DNA from: CAWGJC01 sp965276665
GTDB lineage: Bacteria; Pseudomonadota; Alphaproteobacteria; Acetobacterales; Acetobacteraceae
Direction: 5' to 3'
NCBI GenBank assembly: GCA_965276665.1
Contig: OZ255620.1
Location: 682,001-746,000, forward strand
Length of the DNA stretch: 64,000 bases
Notes under the pieces: model-generated
What the model was told of the DNA's origin: nothing
The model's input: the letters and a program-made list of their open reading frames with translations, nothing else
Databases searched by the model: none
Shown here: one piece after another, positions 8,900 to 17,185 of the stretch
How positions within the stretch are numbered: the stretch's first letter is position 1
Layout: every line of letters begins with the position of its first letter
Translations under genes and position numbers: made by a program

Positions 8900-9775
8900 G
8901 TGAGCGGCACAGCGGGCCTCGCCGCCGCACCGGCGCCGCCGGAACGCGCCCTCTCCCGCGCCTTCCGCCGCACCGGCGCCCGCATCGGGCTCGCTATCGC
9001 GGCGATCTTCCTGCTGCTCACCCTCGCGGCGCCCGAGCTCGCCCCCTACGATCCCGACGACCAGGATCTCTCGAGCGCGCTCACCCCCCCCTCGCTCGAG
9101 CATATCTTCGGCGCCGACCAGTACGGGCGCGACGTGCTCAGCCGCGTCATGGTCGGCAGCCGGACCGCCCTCGCCGCCATCGTCGTCGCCGACGGCATCG
9201 CGCTCCTGATCGGCGGCTCGCTCGGCCTGGTCGCGGGCTTCGCCGGGGGCGCGCTCGACAGCATCATCATGCGCCTCGTCGACGTGATGCTCGCCTTTCC
9301 CTACCTCCTGCTCGCGCTGATCATCGTCGCCGCGCTCGGGCCGAGCCTGACCAACTCCATCATCGCCATCGGCATCATCTACACGCCGCAATACGCCCGG
9401 CTGATGCGCGGCCAGGTGCTCTCGATCACGGATTCGGATTTCGTCTGGGCCGCCCGCTCGGTCGGCGCCGGCCGCACCCGCATCATGCTCCGCCACGTGC
9501 TGCCGAACAGCCTCTCGCCCGTGCTCGTCATGGCAACGCTGCAGGCCGGCTCCGTCGTGGTGGAAACCGCCGGCCTCTCATTCCTCGGACTCGGCGCACA
9601 ACCCCCCTCACCCGATTGGGGCGCCCTCCTCGCGGACGGACACGCCTACTTCCTCTCCGCCTGGTGGATCGCCACCTTCCCCGGCCTCGCCATCTTCTGC
9701 GTCGTCACCGGCTTCAACCTCCTTGGCGACGCACTGCGCGACGAGCTTGATCCTAGGCGTCGGTCTCGGGGGTGA
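8900..9775 (+). CDS. Peptide/nickel-type ABC transporter permease (DppC-like)
   Basis: A 291-residue second permease subunit. The GTG at 8900 follows GAGGAGGG and is the only start with a good ribosome site; an upstream ATG at 8774 would lie inside dppB. The protein has the typical N-terminal helix, then a periplasmic segment with FGADQYGRDVLSR, and an EAA loop ARSVGAGRTRIMLRHVLPNS. No ATPase genes follow. The operon ends at a palindromic repeat element. Confidence 0.92.
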   Translation: MSGTAGLAAAPAPPERALSRAFRRTGARIGLAIAAIFLLLTLAAPELAPYDPDDQDLSSALTPPSLEHIFGADQYGRDVLSRVMVGSRTALAAIVVADGIALLIGGSLGLVAGFAGGALDSIIMRLVDVMLAFPYLLLALIIVAALGPSLTNSIIAIGIIYTPQYARLMRGQVLSITDSDFVWAARSVGAGRTRIMLRHVLPNSLSPVLVMATLQAGSVVVETAGLSFLGLGAQPPSPDWGALLADGHAYFLSAWWIATFPGLAIFCVVTGFNLLGDALRDELDPRRRSRG

Positions 9776-9779
9776 GAGG

Positions 9780-9973
9780 GAAGGCCAGGGGGCTCTGCCC
9801 CCTGGACCCCCGCCAAAGGCCGAGCCTTTGGAATCCATTACGGCTGTTTGCGAAAAGGGTGGGTGACACAGTGTTTCCAGCACCTCGTTGCCCACCCTTT
9901 TCGCAAACAACCATAGTCGGGTTCTAAGGGCGACTGCCCTTAGCGGGGTCCAGGGGCAGAGCCCCTGGCCTTC
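9780..9973. repeat. Modular palindromic element, copy A (194 bp, MITE-like)
   Basis: The ends are inverted: GAAGGCCAGGGG at the left, CCCCTGGCCTTC at the right. Inside lie five perfect hairpins in order: CCAGGGGGC/GCCCCCTGG (9785-9805), CCAAAGGC/GCCTTTGG (9813-9831), a 19-bp stem (9845-9863 with 9891-9909, loop 27), CTAAGGGC/GCCCTTAG (9924-9943) and CCAGGGGC/GCCCCTGG (9950-9968). It carries no ORF. It fills the gap between the convergent ABC permease and binding protein genes and could act as a bidirectional terminator. Copies B and C share the modules. Confidence 0.9.
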
Positions 9974-9979
9974 CTTCCC

Positions 9980-11563
9980 TCACTTCGAGATCGACACCTG
10001 GTTCATGTCGAAGAACATCTGGGTGGGGTTGAGTTGGTAGCCTTTGACGGTTTTGCGGATGGCGCGGACCTGCAGGGTTGAGTTGACGAAGACCCATGGA
10101 GCGTCTTCGAGGATTTGCGCCTGGATTTTCTTGTAGAGGGCGGTGCGCTGGGCGGGGTCGGGGATGGTGAGGGCCTGGGCCAGCATCTGGTCGACCTGAG
10201 GGTTCTTGTAGTGGGAAGTGTCGTTCACCGGCATGCCGGTGGAGCCCCAGAGGGCACCCGCGAAATTGTCCGGGTCGCCATTATCGCCTGACCAGCCGAC
10301 CAGGAAGGCGCCGGGGAATTTGCCCGACCGCGTGGTGGAGAGGTAGGCGCCCATGTCGAGCTTCTGGATGTCGGCTTCCAGCCCGACCTTGCGGAAGTAG
10401 CTTTGCAGGGCGACGGCGAGGTCCGCCCCGGCGGGGTTGTAGCCGCGCGGCGTGGTGTAGGTGAGGAGCTCGAACTTGAAGCCGGGCTTCACGCCGGCGG
10501 CGGCGAGGAGCTGTTTCGCCTTGGCGGGGTCGTAGGCGTAGCCCTTGAGGGAGGGGTCGTGGCCCCATTGCGCCTCGGGAATCGGCGAGTTCATCGGCAC
10601 GGCGAGGCCGGCGTAGAGCGCCTTGTTGATGGCGTTCTTGTCGACCGCGTAGTTGAGCGCCTGGCGCACGCGCGTGTCGGTGAACGGGGCGATTTCGTTC
10701 GGCATCGCCATGCCGCTGACGGTGAGGCCGGGCTGGGTGAGCAGGGTGAGGTTGGGGTCGCTGCGCACGCCCGGGATCACCTGGGAGGCGACGTCGCCCA
10801 TGATCTGCGTCTCGCCCTGCTTGAGCGCGAGCAGGGCGGCTTGCGGGTCCGGGTATTCCTTGAAGACGATGTGGTCGACCTTCGGCTTGCCGCCCCAGTA
10901 ATTCGGATTGGCGTCGAGCACGATCTGGTCGCGCGCCTTCCATTCGTGGAAGACGAACGGGCCGGTGCCGACCGGGTGGTTGCGGAAATCCTTGCCGTAT
11001 TTCGCGGCGGCCGGGTAGCTGACGACACCGTTCCACACCATCGCCAGGCTGTTCAGGAAGGGCGCGTTGGGCCGCTTCATCTTGAAGACGACGGTGTTGT
11101 CGTCGGTCGCGCTGTAGGAGGCGACGTCGCCGAAGGTGAAGTCCTCGTACCCCTCGACCGGGCCTGTGTTGTAGATGGTGTTGGGATCGTCCTTCTTGAG
11201 CTGCCGGTCCAGCGTCTGGACGTAGGTATGGGCGTTGAACGGCGTGCCGTCCTGGAAGCTGACGCCCTGGCGCAGGTGGAAGGTGTAGGTCATGCCGTCC
11301 TTCGCCACGTCCCAGCTCGCGGCCAGGCCCGGCTCGACCTCGGTGGTGCCCGGCTTGTAGCGGACCAGGCTGTCGAACACGCAGGACATGACGAAGCCGG
11401 AGGTGTTGTTTTCCACCGCCTCCGGGTCGAAGCCGGTCGGGTCGGCGGCGATGCTGATCACGAGGGTGGTGTCGGCACGGGCGGCGCTGCCGATGGCGGA
11501 GCCGGCCAGCAGGCAGGCGGCGTAGCAGGCTTGGCGCAGGCGCCGATTGGTGGCGAGTGGCAT
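9980..11563 (-). CDS. ABC transporter substrate-binding protein, SBP family 5 (DppA-like)
   Basis: A 527-residue exported binding protein. The N-terminal signal peptide has a basic start, a hydrophobic core LLAGSAIGSA and an ARA cleavage site near residue 30. The mature part shows family features: a lobe I segment DSLVRYKPGTTEVEPGLAASW and a hinge region NHPVGTGPFVFHEWKARDQI. The gene converges on the permease pair and ends just beyond element A, so it is separately transcribed although likely part of the same system. Ligand unknown. Confidence 0.9.
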   Translation of the reverse strand: MPLATNRRLRQACYAACLLAGSAIGSAARADTTLVISIAADPTGFDPEAVENNTSGFVMSCVFDSLVRYKPGTTEVEPGLAASWDVAKDGMTYTFHLRQGVSFQDGTPFNAHTYVQTLDRQLKKDDPNTIYNTGPVEGYEDFTFGDVASYSATDDNTVVFKMKRPNAPFLNSLAMVWNGVVSYPAAAKYGKDFRNHPVGTGPFVFHEWKARDQIVLDANPNYWGGKPKVDHIVFKEYPDPQAALLALKQGETQIMGDVASQVIPGVRSDPNLTLLTQPGLTVSGMAMPNEIAPFTDTRVRQALNYAVDKNAINKALYAGLAVPMNSPIPEAQWGHDPSLKGYAYDPAKAKQLLAAAGVKPGFKFELLTYTTPRGYNPAGADLAVALQSYFRKVGLEADIQKLDMGAYLSTTRSGKFPGAFLVGWSGDNGDPDNFAGALWGSTGMPVNDTSHYKNPQVDQMLAQALTIPDPAQRTALYKKIQAQILEDAPWVFVNSTLQVRAIRKTVKGYQLNPTQMFFDMNQVSISK

Positions 11564-11701
11564 GAGCGTCGTCTCCCGGGTTCCGGGAAAACGCTAAAGA
11601 ATTTTCGCTGCCGTGACGAGATGGCCTGCTTTGCGGCGCGGAGGGTGTCAAACGGCGCTCCCCGTCCTACATGGGGATCAATGTCCTCTCACCTACCCCG
11701 C

Positions 11702-11715
11702 TGACCTATCGGTCA
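11702..11715. promoter_or_regulatory. TetR-type operator-like palindrome
   Basis: TGACCTATCGGTCA is a near-perfect inverted repeat (TGACC[T/G]A half sites) similar to operators bound by TetR-family repressors. It lies between the binding-protein gene (start 11563, minus) and the small plus-strand gene at 11785, upstream of a possible -35 TTGCGA (11729). No TetR gene is in the window. Confidence 0.3.
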
Positions 11716-11784
11716 ATTCATGTGGCAGTTGCGAATTCCGCGCTAACATGATGATATAGATTTTGGTTTCGGAAGGATTACGGG

Positions 11785-12027
11785 ATGCCGCAGACCGCGT
11801 TGAAGGTGCGCGCGCCGCTCGAGCAGGCTTTTGACGACCAGCACTTCGCCGCTGCCGAACCGAAGGCCGCGCGACCCGCGCTCTCGGTTCCGCGCTCGCG
11901 CGGCAGGCGGGTGTCGTCCCGGCTCAAGACCTTCGCAGCGGCCTGCGCGATGGGGTCCTGGGCGCTGCTGGTGGTGATCCCCGTGCTGGTGATCCTCTCC
12001 TGGCTGACCGACCTCCATCTCTCCTGA
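11785..12027 (+). CDS. Small single-pass membrane protein, unknown function
   Basis: An 80-residue protein with a basic middle (RSRGRRVSSRLK) followed by one hydrophobic helix (about residues 52-72, GSWALLVVIPVLVILSWL). ATG at 11785 follows GAAGGA at a good distance. Its stop overlaps the apparent start of ubiG, so the two are probably translated as a unit. It is not a family I recognise. A role in membrane tethering or Q biosynthesis is only suggested by position. Confidence 0.6.
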   Translation: MPQTALKVRAPLEQAFDDQHFAAAEPKAARPALSVPRSRGRRVSSRLKTFAAACAMGSWALLVVIPVLVILSWLTDLHLS

Positions 12028-12728
12028 GCGCCAACGCCTCTCCGGCGGAGATCGCGCGCTTCGACGGGCTCGCCGCGTCCTGGTGGGATCCGGATGGTCC
12101 CATGCGGGCGCTGCACCGCATGAATCCGGCAAGGCTCGATTGGTTGCAGGCGCAAATGCATACGCGTCTCGGCGCGGCGCCGGTGCGGCTCCTCGATGTC
12201 GGATGCGGCGCCGGGCTGGCCGCCGAGGCCCTGGCGCGGCGCGGTCATGCGGTGCTCGGCCTTGATGTCGGCGGCGCGTTGATCGCGGCGGCGCGGGCGC
12301 ATGCGCAGGAAGCCGGCGTCGATGTCGAGTACCGGATCGGCACCGCCGAAGAGCTTCTTGCCGAGGGGCTGCGCTTTCCGGTGGTGACGGCCTTCGAGGT
12401 GATCGAGCACGTGCCCGACCCAGGCGGGTTTCTGATGGCGCTTGCCGGCCTGGTCGAGCCCGGCGGTATTCTGGCGCTCTCCACCCTCAACCGCACGCGC
12501 GCCGCCTGGGCGGTGGCGAAGCTCGGCGCGGAATACCTGCTCAGGATGCTTCCGGTCGGCACGCATGACTGGCGGAAATTCCTCCCGCCCGCGGAGCTCG
12601 CGGCGCTCGGCCGGACCGCCGGGCTGCGGGTGACGGCGAGCGCCGGGCTGGTGCCCGACCCGATCACCGGCGGCTGGCGCATCGGGCGCAATCTCTCGGT
12701 GAACTACCTCATCGCTTTCGCGGCCTGA
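12024..12728 (+). CDS. ubiG: Ubiquinone biosynthesis O-methyltransferase, apparent CTG start
   Basis: A SAM-dependent methyltransferase for both O-methylations of ubiquinone. Motif I LDVGCGAGLAAEALA, then FEVIEHVPDP, STLNRTRAAW and GTHDWRKFLPPAEL are the UbiG hallmarks. The first ATG (12102) would drop the conserved N-terminus EIARFDGLAASWWDPDGPMR, which is encoded in frame upstream. Between 12024 and 12102 there is no ATG, GTG or TTG; the only plausible start is CTG at 12024, overlapping the previous stop (CTGA). This gives 234 residues, close to family length. The start choice is inference; the N-terminal homology is strong. Confidence 0.88.
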   Translation: MSANASPAEIARFDGLAASWWDPDGPMRALHRMNPARLDWLQAQMHTRLGAAPVRLLDVGCGAGLAAEALARRGHAVLGLDVGGALIAAARAHAQEAGVDVEYRIGTAEELLAEGLRFPVVTAFEVIEHVPDPGGFLMALAGLVEPGGILALSTLNRTRAAWAVAKLGAEYLLRMLPVGTHDWRKFLPPAELAALGRTAGLRVTASAGLVPDPITGGWRIGRNLSVNYLIAFAA

Positions 12729-12759
12729 GCCGCACTTCCTGGTCCCGCGCGGAGACATC

Positions 12760-14979
12760 ATGCACAAGCTGGTCGGCTATTGCACTCGCTGGAGCGTGAA
12801 GCAAGGCGGGCGGATCGGCTTCATGGTGAGCAGCGCGGGCGATGCCCCCTTCTCGCTCCGCTTCACCCGGCATTACTGCGCCGATCCGAACCCGAACGGG
12901 CCGGGCTACACCGAGATCGCCATGCCGACCGCGCTCGACGGCACGCGCGCCGGGCTGTTCCAATCCGCGCGGCTCGGCAGTTCGGCGGCGGTCCCCGCGC
13001 TCGCGGTCGATCCGGGGGACGGGCTTGCGGTGGGCGCGACGCTCTGGCCGACGACGCCGGCGAAGGGCGTGCAGGGCGTGGTGACGATCGCGGCGGCGGC
13101 CCGCCGGAAGCAATGGCGCATCGCCCTCTGCGTCGGCGCCGGCGGCGGCGCGATGGCCGAGATCACCGGCGCGGATGGCGCGGTGACGCGGGCCGAGATC
13201 GCGCAGCCGATGCTGGAGCGGCGCTGGTATGATGTCGCGCTGACCATCGACAAGGCCGGCGACAAGGCCGGCAAGCTCGCGCTCACGCAGGCGCCCCGCA
13301 GGCCGGCGGGGCGTCAGGACGCGCCGGCAAGGAGCGAGGCCCGGGTTGCCGGCACCCTCACGGCCGACCTCGCCACAGTCACGCTCGCGACGATCGGGGA
13401 CGCGCATTACAACGGCAAGCTCGAGCGGCCGACGCTCTGGCGCGGCGGCATCACCACCGACGCGGTGCTCGGCCGGCAGCGCGGCGGCGTGCCGCACGCG
13501 GCGACGCCCGGCCTGCTCGCCTGCTGGGATTTCTCGCGCGACATTCCGGGCGACACCGCAATCGATGTCGGACCCGCAGCCGCCCATGCGCGGCTGATCG
13601 CGCTGCCGACGCGGGCGATGACCGGCGCCAGCTGGACCGGCGCGGTGCATGACTGGAAATCCGCCCCCGATCAGTACGGCGCCATCCATTTCCACGATGA
13701 CGACCAGGGCGATCTCGGCTGGGCGGAAAGCTTCGCGCTCGACATCCCGGCGGACTGGCCGAGCGGGTTCTACAGCGCCCATATCAGCAACGAGGCCGGC
13801 GAGGACCGCATCCCGTTCTTCGTGCGCCCGCGCGTCGCGACTTCCGACGTCGCCTTCCTGGTGCCGACCTTCAGCTACCAGGTCTACGGCGCCTTCGTGC
13901 GGCCGGGGCGCGGCGCCGAGATCGCCGAACGCGCCGCCGCCTGGGGCGCGCTCCGCGAGACGCCGGATATGAGCCCCGAATTCGGCCTCTCCGCCTACAA
14001 CTACCATTCGGATGGGTCGGGCGTGGCGATCACCAGCATGCGCCGCCCGATGCTCGACACCCGGCCCTGCCAAGTCAGCCTGATGGACCCCGCGCCGGAG
14101 GGCTCGGGCACCGGGCGGATCTGCGCCGACAGCTACATCATCCACTGGCTGCACGGGCTCGGCGTCGAGCCGGACGTCATCACCGATCACGATCTGCACG
14201 AGGAGGGCGCGGCGCTGCTCGCCCCCTATCGGGTGGTGGTCGCCGGGCAGCACCCCGAATACCATTCCGAACGCATGCTCGAGGCGCTCGCCGCCTTTCT
14301 CGAAAGCGGCGGTCGGATGATCTATCTCGGCGGCAACGGGTTCTACTGGCGCGCCGAACCCTCCATCGCCGCCCCGCACGCGATCGAGATCCGCCGCGCC
14401 GAATCCGGCATCCGCGTCTGGGCCACTGATCCGGGCGAGAGCTACCAGGCTTATGGCGGCGGGTATGGCGGGTTGTGGCGCCGCATCGGCCGGCCGGCGC
14501 ATGCGCTGGTCGGCAACGGGTTTTCCGTGCAGGGCAAGCATTCCGGCTTTCCGTACCGCTTCACCGACGCGATCCGCGATCCGCGTGTCGCTTTCATGAC
14601 CGAGGGCATCGATCCCGCGCCGGGCGCCGTGTTCGGCGATGCCGGCTTCATGGGCGGCGGCGCGGCGGGGTTCGAGCTCGACAGCGCGGATGTGCGGCTC
14701 GGCACGCCACCACACGCCCTCGTGGTGGCGAAAGGGGTGGTGATCCACCCCGATTACGGGCCGGTGAACGAGGACATGCTGGTGATCACCCACCCGAGGC
14801 CGCGCGAGGACTGGTCCTGCGCCGACATGGTGTTCTTCGAGACCCCGGCAGGCGGGGCGGTGTTCTCGGTCGGCTCGATGACCTACGCCGGCAGTCTGCC
14901 GGTGAAGGGCGGCGACACCGTGCTCGGCCGCCTCACCGCCAACGTGCTCGCCCGCTTCCGCGATCCGGCGCCGCTCTGA
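12760..14979 (+). CDS. N,N-dimethylformamidase large-subunit family protein
   Basis: A 739-residue protein resembling the catalytic large subunit of dimethylformamidase, an iron amidohydrolase. An N-terminal jelly-roll/LamG-like half (about 1-290) is followed by a catalytic half with a glutamine-amidotransferase-like fold. The characterised enzyme binds iron through two tyrosines and a glutamate. Candidate equivalents are Y373/Y376, Y413/Y415 and E500 in HPEYHS (498-503). Start ATG at 12760 is 31 bases after ubiG. The short subunit of about 130 residues is not encoded nearby. Substrate is unknown and may be another formamide or amide. Confidence 0.82.
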   Translation: MHKLVGYCTRWSVKQGGRIGFMVSSAGDAPFSLRFTRHYCADPNPNGPGYTEIAMPTALDGTRAGLFQSARLGSSAAVPALAVDPGDGLAVGATLWPTTPAKGVQGVVTIAAAARRKQWRIALCVGAGGGAMAEITGADGAVTRAEIAQPMLERRWYDVALTIDKAGDKAGKLALTQAPRRPAGRQDAPARSEARVAGTLTADLATVTLATIGDAHYNGKLERPTLWRGGITTDAVLGRQRGGVPHAATPGLLACWDFSRDIPGDTAIDVGPAAAHARLIALPTRAMTGASWTGAVHDWKSAPDQYGAIHFHDDDQGDLGWAESFALDIPADWPSGFYSAHISNEAGEDRIPFFVRPRVATSDVAFLVPTFSYQVYGAFVRPGRGAEIAERAAAWGALRETPDMSPEFGLSAYNYHSDGSGVAITSMRRPMLDTRPCQVSLMDPAPEGSGTGRICADSYIIHWLHGLGVEPDVITDHDLHEEGAALLAPYRVVVAGQHPEYHSERMLEALAAFLESGGRMIYLGGNGFYWRAEPSIAAPHAIEIRRAESGIRVWATDPGESYQAYGGGYGGLWRRIGRPAHALVGNGFSVQGKHSGFPYRFTDAIRDPRVAFMTEGIDPAPGAVFGDAGFMGGGAAGFELDSADVRLGTPPHALVVAKGVVIHPDYGPVNEDMLVITHPRPREDWSCADMVFFETPAGGAVFSVGSMTYAGSLPVKGGDTVLGRLTANVLARFRDPAPL

Positions 14980-14992
14980 CCCGGTCTCGGCC

Positions 14993-15610
14993 CTACCGCT
15001 GCGGGGGCGCCGTCGGCATGCAGGTGCGGCACATCGGATCGTCGGTCTGGCCCGAGAGCTGGCTGGCCGCCTCGTCCGTCGCGACATTGACCGGCTGCAT
15101 GTAGGGAATATCGCCGAGCCGCTGCAGCGTCTCGCCCGGCGGCAGGGTGAAGACCGAGCCCGGCATCGCCGCCATCGCCGCGTTCTGATCCCCGGTATCG
15201 AGCGCGGCCGCCACCGCGAACAGCGCGTTCACCACCGCCTGCGCGCTCACCCCCGGCGCGATGCCGAGCGATGCGCGCAGCCTGTCGCGCGCCGATTGGA
15301 TGGCGGAGACGGTGCCGGCGGAGATCGTCGCGCCATCCGGACCGCTGAGCGAAGCGGCGAGGAACTCCACCGCCGCCACGCCGCGCGCCGCGTCCGAGGG
15401 CTTGGCGTAGATGCGGCCGGTATCGGCGAAATCGAATTGCGCGAGTTGCGCCGCCGCATCCTCCTGATCGCCGCCGCCGAACGTCCCCGGCAGCACGCCG
15501 ACCGGCCCGAGATTGCTGGTGCCGCCGCCTGAATCAGCGCCCAGCGGCCCGTTGCAGCCGGCAAGCGCGATCAGCAGACCCAGGCACGCGGCAATCCTGA
15601 GGGTTGGCAT
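14993..15610 (-). CDS. Putative lipoprotein, unknown function
   Basis: A 205-residue exported protein. The N-terminus has a hydrophobic core ending in LAGC (cysteine 19), a clear lipobox, so it should be lipid-anchored. The mature part is alanine- and glycine-rich with a helical middle (about residues 75-150) and no known catalytic motif. It starts three bases after the carbonic-anhydrase-like gene and is probably in the argC operon. Not recognised beyond that. Confidence 0.72.
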   Translation of the reverse strand: MPTLRIAACLGLLIALAGCNGPLGADSGGGTSNLGPVGVLPGTFGGGDQEDAAAQLAQFDFADTGRIYAKPSDAARGVAAVEFLAASLSGPDGATISAGTVSAIQSARDRLRASLGIAPGVSAQAVVNALFAVAAALDTGDQNAAMAAMPGSVFTLPPGETLQRLGDIPYMQPVNVATDEAASQLSGQTDDPMCRTCMPTAPPQR

Positions 15611-15613
15611 GAT

Positions 15614-16171
15614 CTAGCCGGGAATCCCGCTGAGCCCGATGCGGTAGCGCGCGGCATGCGCCGTGTAATGCGCGGAGGTCTGATCGAATTTCGCGCGCTC
15701 CTCGGCCGACATCACCCGCGCGAGCCGCGCCGGCGTGCCGATCCAGAGCTCGTTCGGCCCGATCCGCTTGCCCGGCGTCAGCACCGCGCCCGAGCCGAGC
15801 ATCCCGCCCTCCTCGATCACCGCGCCGTCGAGCACCGTGGCACCCATCGCCACGAAGGCGCGGTTCTTCAGCACGCAGGCATGCACGATCGCGGCATGCC
15901 CGATCGTCACGTCATCGCCGATCAGGCAGGCGAATTCCGCCCCGGCATTCACATGGATGACGGTGCCGTCCTGCACGTTGCTGCGCGCGCCGACGCGAAT
16001 GAGGTTGGTGTCCCCGCGCAGCACGCAGTGGAACCAAACGCTGCTGCCCGCGCCGATCTCCACCCGCCCGATCACCGCGGCGGTCGGCGCGATGAACGCA
16101 TCCGGCGCGATGACCGGCGAGACGCCGTCGAGCGCGAAAAGCGGGCCGGTCCCGACGATCGTCTCAAGCAT
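15614..16171 (-). CDS. Gamma-carbonic anhydrase family protein (YrdA/PaaY-like)
   Basis: A 185-residue left-handed beta-helix protein made of hexapeptide repeats. Metal-ligand histidines are visible in TVIHVNAG and IGHAAIVHAC, and the following FVAMGATVLDGAVIEEGG is typical of the family. Many relatives have weak or no carbonic anhydrase activity. It overlaps argC by eight bases, so it is co-transcribed, and is followed by the lipoprotein gene. Confidence 0.9.
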   Translation of the reverse strand: MLETIVGTGPLFALDGVSPVIAPDAFIAPTAAVIGRVEIGAGSSVWFHCVLRGDTNLIRVGARSNVQDGTVIHVNAGAEFACLIGDDVTIGHAAIVHACVLKNRAFVAMGATVLDGAVIEEGGMLGSGAVLTPGKRIGPNELWIGTPARLARVMSAEERAKFDQTSAHYTAHAARYRIGLSGIPG

Positions 16172-17114
16172 CGGCGAGCTCCCGCGAGGCGGCGGTGCGG
16201 AGCCCGAGCATCAGCGCCATGTTCTGCACCGCGGCGCCCGACGCGCCCTTGCCGAGATTATCGAGCCGCGCGACCAGCACCGCATGGCGCTGCCGGTCAT
16301 TGGCAAAGATGCGCAGCTCCAGCCCATCCGTGTCGTTCAGCGCCTCCGGCTCCAGTTCCCCCGAGCCCTCCGCCGGCAGCACGCGCACCGCCTCGCTGCC
16401 CGCATAATGCGCGGCCAGCGCATCATGCAGCACGCCACCACTCGCCGCCCCGTTCAAGAGATCGAGATGCAGCGGCACCGAGACCAGCATGCCCTGGCGG
16501 AAATGCCCGACCGCGGGCGCGAAGATCGGCCGTCGCGCCAGCCGCGCATATTCCCTCGTCTCCGGCACATGCTTGTGCTCGAGGCCGAGCGCATAAAGGT
16601 TGAAGGCCGGGCCGCCCCGCTGCTCATGCGCCGCGATCATCGACTTGCCGCCGCCCGAATACCCGCTCACCGCATTGATGGTGACGGGATAATCCACCGG
16701 CAGAATGCCCGCATCCACCAAAGGCCGCAGCAGCGCGATCGCCCCCGTCGGATAACAGCCGGGATTAGCAACGCGCGCCGCCTCGGCGATGCGCCGCGCC
16801 TGGCCGCCAACCAATTCGGGAAATCCATAAACCCAGTCAGCATGCACCCGATGCGCCGTGCTGGCATCGAGCAGTTTCGGCGCACGCTCGCCGAGCGAAC
16901 CCGCCAGCGCCGCCGACTCCCGCGCCGCCGCGTCCGGCAGGCAGAGAACAACCAGATCCGCCCGCTCCATCGCCTCACGCCGCGCACCCGGATCCTTGCG
17001 GCGCTCAGGATCGATCGCCAGCAAACTGACCTCGGGCATCGCACCGAGCCGGGCACGGATGCCAAGACCCGTGGTGCCGGATTCGCCGTCGATGAAAACC
17101 CGGAACTCGCCCAT
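16164..17114 (-). CDS. argC: N-acetyl-gamma-glutamyl-phosphate reductase
   Basis: A 316-residue enzyme for the third step of arginine synthesis, NADPH reduction of N-acetylglutamyl phosphate. The N-terminal DGESGTTGLGIR is the nucleotide-binding loop of the short (type 2) ArgC group, and the catalytic cysteine is C120 in NPGCYPTGA. ATG at 17114 is preceded by AGGAGG; a longer frame starting at 17237 would run into repeat B and lacks a ribosome site. argB is about 29 kb away in this window, so arginine genes are dispersed. Confidence 0.93.
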   Translation of the reverse strand: MGEFRVFIDGESGTTGLGIRARLGAMPEVSLLAIDPERRKDPGARREAMERADLVVLCLPDAAARESAALAGSLGERAPKLLDASTAHRVHADWVYGFPELVGGQARRIAEAARVANPGCYPTGAIALLRPLVDAGILPVDYPVTINAVSGYSGGGKSMIAAHEQRGGPAFNLYALGLEHKHVPETREYARLARRPIFAPAVGHFRQGMLVSVPLHLDLLNGAASGGVLHDALAAHYAGSEAVRVLPAEGSGELEPEALNDTDGLELRIFANDRQRHAVLVARLDNLGKGASGAAVQNMALMLGLRTAASRELADA

Positions 17115-17185
17115 CGCCACCTCCTGCCAAGCCCAAACAGCCGCACAGCCACGCCCGAAATGCAAGGTCGTGGAATGCAGGGCAG

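Noticed and set aside
9780..9973. Element A as a simple rho-independent terminator pair
   Set aside because: It may terminate transcription, but five ordered hairpins, inverted ends and related copies at non-convergent sites (B, C) are more than a terminator needs. No T-runs follow the stems.
12709..15087. 792-residue open frame on the minus strand
   Set aside because: It is antisense to the dimethylformamidase-like gene, whose composition and motifs are real; the minus frame has none.
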